A stretch of DNA of 16,260 bases, from NCBI GenBank assembly GCA_964608325.1, contig CAZSMX010000015.1, forward strand, positions 1 to 16,260, in the 5' to 3' direction. The notes under the pieces are model-generated. The model did not search any database. It was given only the letters and a program-made list of their open reading frames with translations, and was not told the DNA's origin. This stretch comes from CAZRVH01 sp964608325. Its GTDB lineage: Bacteria; Patescibacteriota; Gracilibacteria; Peribacterales; Peribacteraceae. Both the position numbers and the translations under genes were made by a program. The stretch's first letter is position 1. Every line of letters begins with the position of its first letter. Shown here one piece after another: positions 7,701 through 13,900 of this stretch.

Positions 7701-9267
7701 TTTCAAAGTCCGCGATGCCCTTGATCAGGATGTTCTTGGTCGTCTCAAGCAATCCCCCTCCCTGGTTTTCTGCCTCCCTAGTCTTTGCGTCAGCTTCATT
7801 ATTGATACGGGTGACATCCGCGGTATACGTCGCCTGCGACTGCGCCAATGCAGTGTTCTTCTGATCCTGGCTTAAGCTGGCGTTATTTGAAATCGCCTGG
7901 TCCCTGGCCACTTTGTCCGTATTGGCTTTGTTCAATGCGGCTTCACGATTGGTTTTGATCTGCTGCTTCTGAGTTTCGATATTGGTCGCTAGGTTCTGGT
8001 GATTGAACGTCGAATATTCATTCGACCCACCGCACACGCATTCAGTCTGCAATTTTTCCAACCAGAACGTATACAGTCTCTGGTTCTGCCCGGCTTTTTG
8101 CTGTGCAATGGGAGCACCTTTCTGGTAGCAATCACGCGTGAGTGCAACACGGGCGTTGTAAGGATCCGCCCCCGGTCCGGGATTGGAGGGACTGAAGGAG
8201 CTATTCGCCGCAAACAGCATTCCCCACAAGCGGGACGTCCAAGATGCCTGGGCCGATCCACCATCATTTGCAACGCTCATGTCGTAGTCATAGGCATCCT
8301 GGGAATCCTTCACGAGTGCGTTGACTGTTTGCGACGCATTGACTGTCGCGGTGGCGCCGTCGCACACGTAGGCGTTCTTCTGCCCCTGGTCCTGCACCTG
8401 TGCGGCCACCTTGTACGTGCGGCCGTCATCGGAGATGGAAAGTACGTCCGATCCGAACAGACACTGCATATATCCTTCCTGCAGCCCCGTCGGGACCTGG
8501 TCGATGGGCACAACATACGGCTTCACGGCCGGATCATCCTGGGTCAGGGCGTTTTTGATAGCGGGAATGCCGGAGTAGTCCGGCCAGGGATTGGGGTAAG
8601 AACTCTCCTGATTACCTTTCTTAAACTGCACGCTGTTAAGATCGGACGCCGTCTGGATATCCGTGCAGGATATCACGCTCTCCGCGTCCTTCAGACCGTC
8701 CCCATCGTTGTCTTGATTATCATTGCACGTACCGGAAGAGGAGGAGCTACTGCTTGAGGAACTTGCCCCCTCCCTCAGACACTCCCAACTGCATCCATCC
8801 CCGTTCGTTGTATTTCCATCATCACATTCTTCGCCATCCCTAAGATACATACCGTTACTTTGCCATCCCGGAGTGCCCGGAGGATCCAGGACGCCATCGC
8901 CGCATGTTGCCCCGCATGGCCTGGATGGATCCGGCCATACGGAATACATCACATAGTCGTATCCACATATACTCTTTTCGTATCCCCAGATACCCCCCGG
9001 TTTGCGGCTGACTGGTATGCATGCGGAACAGGACGGACAGGGCCCATCAGGCTCGGGGTCGAATTGATTGCAAATTATTTCTCCTTCGGGCGGAATGTAG
9101 ACGGGAAGACCTTGGCCGCTATGACTATCATACCAACTGCTTTGCGTTGCCTGCCCGCGCACATTCGTGAACGCTTCTGGGTTCATGAACAACGCAAAGC
9201 CCCCCGCGACCCCGACCAATAGGAAGACTGCAAAGAGAAACCGTCGCTGCCGCTGTGTGATGGGCAC
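4717..9267 (-). CDS. Giant anchored surface protein with Vgb-like propeller, paralogue A
   Basis: 1516 residues from GTG 9267 to TAA 4719-4717. The start was chosen because VPITQRQRRFLFAVFLL aligns with the start of the downstream paralogue (VPFSQRQRRFLLVVFLL), also a GTG. The frame stays open up to another GTG at 9354 inside the upstream gene, but the paralogue has CTG at the equivalent place. Domain order: anchor 9-27; DUF4215 about 123-168; ten-serine linker; DNDGDG motif about 181-193; Cys module with SRLWGMLFAA about 340-356 and a coiled coil about 415-575 flanked by CVC and GCFDNC; Gly-rich hinge near 636; beta-propeller about 718-1140 with blade motifs such as GPDGSIWFTT and ASDGSLWISV, typical of the Vgb (streptogramin lyase) propeller family; Ser linkers; two Cys modules; eight xYS repeats at 1267-1290; DUF4215 and related Cys repeats; sorting tail ending KMKKGVQ. 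The propeller is probably a binding scaffold: I could not identify lyase catalytic residues. Exposed adhesion is inferred. Confidence 0.92.
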   Translation of the reverse strand: MPITQRQRRFLFAVFLLVGVAGGFALFMNPEAFTNVRGQATQSSWYDSHSGQGLPVYIPPEGEIICNQFDPEPDGPCPSCSACIPVSRKPGGIWGYEKSICGYDYVMYSVWPDPSRPCGATCGDGVLDPPGTPGWQSNGMYLRDGEECDDGNTTNGDGCSWECLREGASSSSSSSSSSGTCNDNQDNDGDGLKDAESVISCTDIQTASDLNSVQFKKGNQESSYPNPWPDYSGIPAIKNALTQDDPAVKPYVVPIDQVPTGLQEGYMQCLFGSDVLSISDDGRTYKVAAQVQDQGQKNAYVCDGATATVNASQTVNALVKDSQDAYDYDMSVANDGGSAQASWTSRLWGMLFAANSSFSPSNPGPGADPYNARVALTRDCYQKGAPIAQQKAGQNQRLYTFWLEKLQTECVCGGSNEYSTFNHQNLATNIETQKQQIKTNREAALNKANTDKVARDQAISNNASLSQDQKNTALAQSQATYTADVTRINNEADAKTREAENQGGGLLETTKNILIKGIADFEKKLPELKGRRKDDLQNQINNLKETLRRLNEMTVQDASKPDKKAFILNTFNSLVQSQVGCFDNCVTDWLSKYNQSTAPMTVFQQCRASCVAEMCPFERPPYQPVKTTISTPAPPGGNGGGGGTIGGGGTSRAASSSAASSAGAATSAAASDGATAGTTGGTTAGGPGPSQPFPSYSRSSVAISSTSSVAVSGEACITKYIVPDGLAPDPAKQLGDGEQFAYTGQYFAGWNFQDAQRIQKDFNVFLGDVVYQKGAKRFTRGVWSTVSLDGTFSKPVQADVPTIPNDKAFKTSSGLYDGKDTIWDVTAQGYPCKEVFDGHTMRTQCDVIVQKTTVSTNTAKQIVIPNTSWMGPSSIVWESLLASDGSLWISVHAGDVLINVRPDMSVKVVPFPSKDCTSIGRPYYRFGSEICRGAYRLAEGPDGSIWFTTQLQAEAEKYPQIGMVKKDGTVKMLYSPSVWEEIIYVSSFFQGYDGAMWFTYTRPNAVGVLAPAETKHVGRMTVDGALSFVQTPATVSTMAAGKDGMWYNGIVVQTSGSSSAKAVLGFLGKTQSTLQALPASLDFRMWSAMNPLLVDKDNVPWTRIRNWKNASSASSLPLAQYLEPVTFLPDTQSVIKFACGSSSSRSSVSSPRSSSASSVAQCPANGCALNDNAGDTFCATQGLVCTPTKDLPCVKCVPKDASSSSKAPDPRCQQNGCTALGGDNICATLNATCKATTDFPCYVCDYNAFSSRSFSSRRSSLASSLSTYSSFSNNSAYSAYSTYSAYSNYSLPPSYASSSAGIVSLIVCGNGVTDPGEQCDDGNLSDTDFCTTGCRINPNPVAQSSSRPIVNRSASSSSMYVAIGAPRPGFNPMFCGNGRLDLAEDCDLGTQNSDLPNASCRSDCSLTRCGDQVVDGIRGEQCDDGNGIDGDGCSSACTLEQFAGNPSSAPVLPGSLIELPFVPGTPNQPSVVTRPLPIPAHGPVGDTGPETVAIMAAGASAGYTWMKMRKMKKGVQ
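4720..4824 (-). other. C-terminal sorting signal, copy 2 (paralogue A)
   Basis: Same tail as copy 1, extended by GVQ. The DNA is almost identical to copy 1, including silent positions, which points to recent duplication or gene conversion as well as functional constraint. Confidence 0.7.
4729..5792 (-). repeat. Paralogous 3' gene segment, copy A
   Basis: Partner of 29-1135. The same module order is present, with the xYS array shortened from 12 to 8 units. Upstream of this segment the propeller regions of the two genes differ strongly, so the similarity is confined to the 3' part, a short N-terminal stretch and some central motifs. Confidence 0.85.
5398..5469 (-). repeat. Eight tandem 9-base units encoding xYS (paralogue A)
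   Basis: Equivalent to the array at 710-817 but with eight units, two of them degenerate (SFS and NNS at the N-terminal side). It precedes LPPSY. The copy-number difference between paralogues shows that the array expands or contracts. Confidence 0.88.
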
Positions 9268-9314
9268 GGGCGGTAGGATACCATCAACCGAAGCAAGAAA
9301 AAATCTGCGGATGG
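9268..9314 (-). other. Conserved gene junction upstream of paralogue A
   Basis: 47 bases between the TAA of the upstream gene and the GTG of paralogue A. On the coding strand they contain a T-rich core ending TTTTTTCTTGCTTCG. No hairpin terminator or clear Shine-Dalgarno sequence is visible. The spacer is matched at the next junction (4670-4716). Confidence 0.6.
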
Positions 9315-10955
9315 TTATCGCGCGCCTTTTTTCATCTTCCGCATCTTCATCCACGCGTATCCGGCGGAGGCCCCGGCAGCCATGATGGCGACGGACTCGG
9401 GACCGGTACTGCCGACGGGCGCATGCCCGGCTGCATGTTGCTGCATCAGAAGAAGGTAGTCCTCGTACGACAGGTTCTCCGGACGCACATTGGATCCCAA
9501 TTGGGAGAAGAGGGACGCGGCGATTTTGTATCCGTCGGAGAGCACCACCATGCCGTCGTTATCCGGATCAAGGGGATTGACCGCTGTACAGGCGCCTTCG
9601 ACGCACGCCATGTCGTCGGGGCATTCGGTATCACTGACGCACGGCGTGCACACGCCTTCCTTGCAAATAAGGCTCCTGCATTGGCGAGGATTGGTGCAGG
9701 CAGCGCCATCGGACAGGAGGCACGTCGCGGTACAGCCATCGATGTCTACATCGTTGCCGTCGTCGCACACTTCACCCGCATCGGCGATGCCATTGCCGCA
9801 CAAAGCGAGATCCGGGGCGCAGTAGCCGTTCTGACACAGCATGCCCGTGGGGCACTGGGAACTCGTGGTGCAGGAAGCCAAGCCGATCAAATCATTGGAA
9901 GCAGGAATATTAGCGCAGAAGCCGCCCACACACGCATTGCCGCCGCATTGTTCGGAGCCCGTACATGAGCAGAATCCACCCAGGCAGAGATTGCTGGGGC
10001 AATCCGCGTTGATCGTACAACTTTCGACACCTTGCGAAGAGGAAGAACTGCCTTGCGGACAGAAGCCGTTCTGCGGGCACAAGCCTCCCGTGGGACAGAT
10101 GGTGCCGGGAATGCAGGTCATCACGCTGCTGGAAGAAGAGGAGGAGGAAGCCATCGGGCAGACGCCGTTCTGCGGACAGATGTCACCCGTGGGACAGATG
10201 GTGCCGGGGATGCAGTTCATCACGCTGCTAGAGGAAGAGGAGAAGTTAAAGGACCTACTGGAACTGGAAGAGGAACTGGAAGACGACATGCGTCCGCAAT
10301 TGTTGTTGCACGCATCGGTATTGATCGCGTTGCCGTCGTCGCACAGCTCGTCACCCGCCTTAATGCCGTCCCCGCACACCGTGTCGCAAACGCTGGGGCC
10401 GGCGATCGAACCGGCGGGAAGGGATGCGCCTGCGCCTGCCGCAGCCTGACCGCCGACAGACGAAGCCGCCCCCTGACCCGTAACCGCTGTGTCGCCCTGT
10501 GTCGGCGTGGCGGATGATGCTCCCGCCTGGGCTTGCGCGGAATTATTATCCACTGACGAAGTAACGCCCCCGCCCGTCGTCGACGTGGAGTCCGACGGAG
10601 CAATACCAGACGGCATCAGATCATCAAAATATTGCGTGCCTTTGAAGCAACGTAAGATAAAACTTACGCCCGCTTCGGAGACCGTATAGCTTCCGGTCAC
10701 GCCGTTGAAGCTGGCAACCATCGCATCCGTGCCCCTGGGGTCCCAAACTTCGCATCTTGGATTGCTGTCATAGCCCGTATTCCTAAGATCCCAGTTCACG
10801 ACGAAAGGTACGACGTACGGCGGAGGCGTTGTGACAGAGATAATGCTTCCTGTAACACTACCGGAACGCAAGAACGGGATGGCGACAGATACCATGATGA
10901 CAAGTACGCCGAGAATGAAAAGCGTGCGTTTCGTCACGGGAGTCGGGGGGTACAT
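9315..10955 (-). CDS. Anchored Cys/Ser-rich surface protein with DUF4215 repeats
   Basis: 546 residues, ATG at 10955-10953, TAA at 9317-9315. A basic start (VTKR) and hydrophobic residues 11-29 form a signal peptide or anchor, which supports this start; an in-frame TGA lies just upstream. Only a weak AGG precedes the ATG by about 9 bases, so translation may be coupled to the overlapping upstream gene. Residues about 45-110 look like an Ig/PKD-like sandwich (VNWDLRNTG, then GSYTVSEAGVSFILRC). An Ala/Gly/Thr/Ser spacer follows, then a DUF4215 repeat (CGDGIKAGDELCDDGN), Ser linkers, two copies of a CIPGTICPTG unit, further Cys modules (CPSNLCLGGFCSC, CGGNACVGGFC), a second DUF4215 (CGNGIADAGEVCDDGN), and CVSDTECPDDMACVEGAC. 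The C-terminus carries APVGSTGPE, a short hydrophobic stretch and KMRKMKK, nearly matching the tails of the next two genes. It is probably a disulfide-stabilised, wall- or membrane-attached stalk; no enzymatic motif was seen. Confidence 0.93.
   Translation of the reverse strand: MYPPTPVTKRTLFILGVLVIMVSVAIPFLRSGSVTGSIISVTTPPPYVVPFVVNWDLRNTGYDSNPRCEVWDPRGTDAMVASFNGVTGSYTVSEAGVSFILRCFKGTQYFDDLMPSGIAPSDSTSTTGGGVTSSVDNNSAQAQAGASSATPTQGDTAVTGQGAASSVGGQAAAGAGASLPAGSIAGPSVCDTVCGDGIKAGDELCDDGNAINTDACNNNCGRMSSSSSSSSSSRSFNFSSSSSSVMNCIPGTICPTGDICPQNGVCPMASSSSSSSSVMTCIPGTICPTGGLCPQNGFCPQGSSSSSQGVESCTINADCPSNLCLGGFCSCTGSEQCGGNACVGGFCANIPASNDLIGLASCTTSSQCPTGMLCQNGYCAPDLALCGNGIADAGEVCDDGNDVDIDGCTATCLLSDGAACTNPRQCRSLICKEGVCTPCVSDTECPDDMACVEGACTAVNPLDPDNDGMVVLSDGYKIAASLFSQLGSNVRPENLSYEDYLLLMQQHAAGHAPVGSTGPESVAIMAAGASAGYAWMKMRKMKKGAR
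9318..9422 (-). other. C-terminal sorting signal, copy 3 (546-residue protein)
   Basis: The tail reads APVGSTGPE, VAIMAAGASAGYAWM, then KMRKMKKGAR. The rest of this protein is not colinear with the two giants, so the tail has been shared as a separate module. Asp to Ser before TG is the only change in the core motif, as expected for a variable X position. Confidence 0.7.
10051..10249 (-). repeat. Two tandem 33-residue Cys/Ser units
   Basis: Two adjacent copies of about 99 bases encode a Ser run, then NCIPGTICPTGDICPQNG or TCIPGTICPTGGLCPQNG. The units lie in the 546-residue surface protein. Matching DNA between units indicates a fairly recent in-frame duplication; each adds a four-Cys module plus a serine spacer. 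Confidence 0.88.
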
Positions 10956-13900
10956 TGCCAGCCTGTTTCAATTTGGCAGAACGCGGAGCATCCGTCTCCC
11001 CCTATCTTATTGCCATCATCGCACTTCTCGGGCGCACTGATGATGCGATCGCCGCAGCTGGCGGCGACGGAGGAGGAACTGCTGACGGAAGAAGATCTGG
11101 AGCTGGACGAACTGCTCGCGGTTACCGTTGCGTACGGCTGCCAAATGCACTTCGAGCTGCATCCATCGCCGTCCCTCGTATTCCCGTCGTCGCATTGTTC
11201 GTCGCTGGTGGGCGTTCCATCCCCGCATGCGCCCGGTTTGCACACCGGACCGAAGGACAAGACGTTGCCATGGTAGGACATATCGGCGTTCTGCAGCGGC
11301 ATGAAGATAATGTCGTTTCCGTCGAAGGCCACGCCGCCAAACCCGACACGGGCGGAATTCGCGGATCCCGCGCTGCTGCTGGTGCCTGCCTTGCACGCCC
11401 CGTCGGCACAGGAGGATCCCGCATCGCATGTCGCGACCGCGGACTGTATCGCGTTGTTCGCGTCGCAGAAGAACTCCTGCAACGTTCCGTTCGCATTGCA
11501 GACATCCGTGCCGGTGGAGACAGCCCCTCCCGTCGCATTCACGAATCCTTTCTGCAACGGATTGTTTCCGCCGTCGCTATCGGTGCAAGTCTGGCCGGCC
11601 TCGGAGTCATCGGTTGCCGATGTGCATTCGGGATCTCCCGGCCAGTTGGAACTGCGTTGCATGTCGAAAACCTTTCCGCTGAGAGTGCACGTGCCGGTGA
11701 ATGATATCCCGGTCGGCATAAAGACTTTCAACTGCGTTGCTCCGTTCGGAACCTTAAAGATATCAAGTGGCCATGCGGGATCGGAAACCAACGGTATGCT
11801 TCTGGATGCCGGTGCGTTCGGAGGACTAGCCTGGACGTACGTCCCCGCGTCATTGGTGAAAACACCCGCAAAGTAATAACTACCTGCGCTATTGCCGCGC
11901 AAGATACTCTCGCACACGGCACCTCCCGTCGCGAGGGTCGGCTTGATGAATTGCCCCGCTTGGAGACCCGTCGCAGCAACGACGGACGCACCGCCTGGCG
12001 AAATGCTGACGGGCCCCCACGTTTTCACCAACACCTCCGTCTCCGTCGCATAATCAATCTTTCCATCGCCGTCGTTATCCTGGCCATCCGCACATTGGAC
12101 GGCGACCTTCTTGAACGGATTGGCGGGACAGGTTGCCTCGTCATTCTTGAAACGCACGTACGACACGTCCATCGTTCCTTTTCCGGGGCTGGACCCGATA
12201 CCGAAGCTGATACCCTGCACGCCGTTCCCGGCATCGTAGACGTACAACTGGCTGCGCGGGATATCGCTGAGCACTTTGGTTCCGTCGAAGTACACGTCGA
12301 TGGTATCGTCGGACGCTCCTGCGGCGTTCTTTTTGTTCTTGACGACGTAGGTATGGAATGCGTCCGAGGTGTTCCTGCTGATGCTCGGTCCCCACGTATA
12401 CGCATTCGGGGTCGCGGCCTGCAATCCGAACTTGGACGGCTCTATGAAGAGGCTCGTCGACACGTTGCTCGGCGTGACGAGGAGCATGTTCATACCCAGG
12501 ACGTATCCGTTCGGGTCCGACAGCACCGTGCGCGACTTCATTTCCAACGTCCAATCACGGTCGCTTAGCATGGCATCGGTGATTCTCGTATCCGAGGTGC
12601 GCATGCCTTGCGCCGTGCTCTGGTCGGTGAGGCGGACGTAGCTTACGCCGTTTTCCGTCGTGGGACCGGCAAGGTTCGTGTTGGGGTCCGAATCTGCGAC
12701 ACTTGTCCATCCCTGCTGCTCGAAGGTGCCGTCGGATGCGTAGAATTCCGAGAGGCCGCAGGCACTGCTGTCCCCGGTCGGCTTCCTATCCGAACAAGCG
12801 GCGTCGATTACCATGTAGCGGAATTCCGCTTTCGTGAAATTATCGGCAGTACGGATGCCGCAACTGTCATCGATGTAGGAACCCGAGCAACGTACGCGGA
12901 AATCCTTTTCAGTCACGCCGGCTACGCTGCATGTCACATGGTCCGTGCCCGTCGCGACGCCAGCGCACACCGGCCCGTTGCTGACGCGTGACGGCGACAC
13001 GATCACGAACGGCGCCTTGGGAAAAGGAGTCGGAAAGACCACCGTTTTTTCGAAGGGAACGGTACACGTCCCTCCCACGATCTGGCCCGGGCAGTCAACC
13101 GTCTCGGACGTGCCCTGCAGAACGCGGCACGCGTCCGTCGATTCCATGGCGAGCCAACCGACGTTGGTGGGGGCGAAGACGTCCGTTGTTCCGACACATG
13201 TCGATCCGACATCGCTCGGCGATCCGCTGCAGGCGATGTCGGCTTTGGCCGTAGTGGCGGAATCCGCCCAACACACAAGCGTATCGGTCGTCCCCTTGAT
13301 GCATCCCCCGCCGCTGGATACGACTTCGGGTGCCGCGATCATCCGGGGGCTGGTGGCAAAAGGCGTCGGAAAGGTAACGGCGGACTTGAAACCGAAGCCC
13401 GTCGAACAGGTCCCGTCGGCATTGAGAGCCCCCGTGCATGTCGGCGCGAAACCGTGTCCCGATTGCACCGCGCATGACGCGGAGAGGCTGTCAACGGCGA
13501 TCCAGTTGGCGGCTGCGGGCATGAAACGTTCGTCGTAGCCGGGACATGATCCTGAAGGCGGGGATCCGCCGCACTCCAGTGTAAAGCCCGTCTTGGTAAT
13601 CGATCCGTCCTTGGGGCGGCAGATAATTTGGTCTGTGGACCCTTTGTAGCAGGCAGTCGTCACCCCGAATGGCACGGCGGCGGGCGTCACCAAGACGTGC
13701 GGCACGTTTGCGAATGGCTTGGAGAAAACGATGGATTGCGTCCATGGCACGGTGCAAAGACCTCCCGTATCGGTGCCCCGGCATTGCGACGCGACGACAT
13801 TAGATCCTTGTTCTATGCTGCACGCGGAGGCACCCTTGCCATAGGTGACGCAGGGGTCGGTGTTATTGTGAAACCTCACGTACGCGACATCGATGGTTCC

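Noticed and set aside
9268..9354. GTG at 9354 as the start of paralogue A
   Set aside because: It would add 29 residues overlapping the upstream gene. The paralogue lacks a start codon there, and the hydrophobic anchor follows the inner GTG at 9267 directly in both genes.
10934..10936. UGA read as an amino acid (recoded genetic code)
   Set aside because: The UGA ends the first gene exactly where the next one begins, tryptophan is written TGG throughout, and the other genes use TAA stops with no in-frame UGA.
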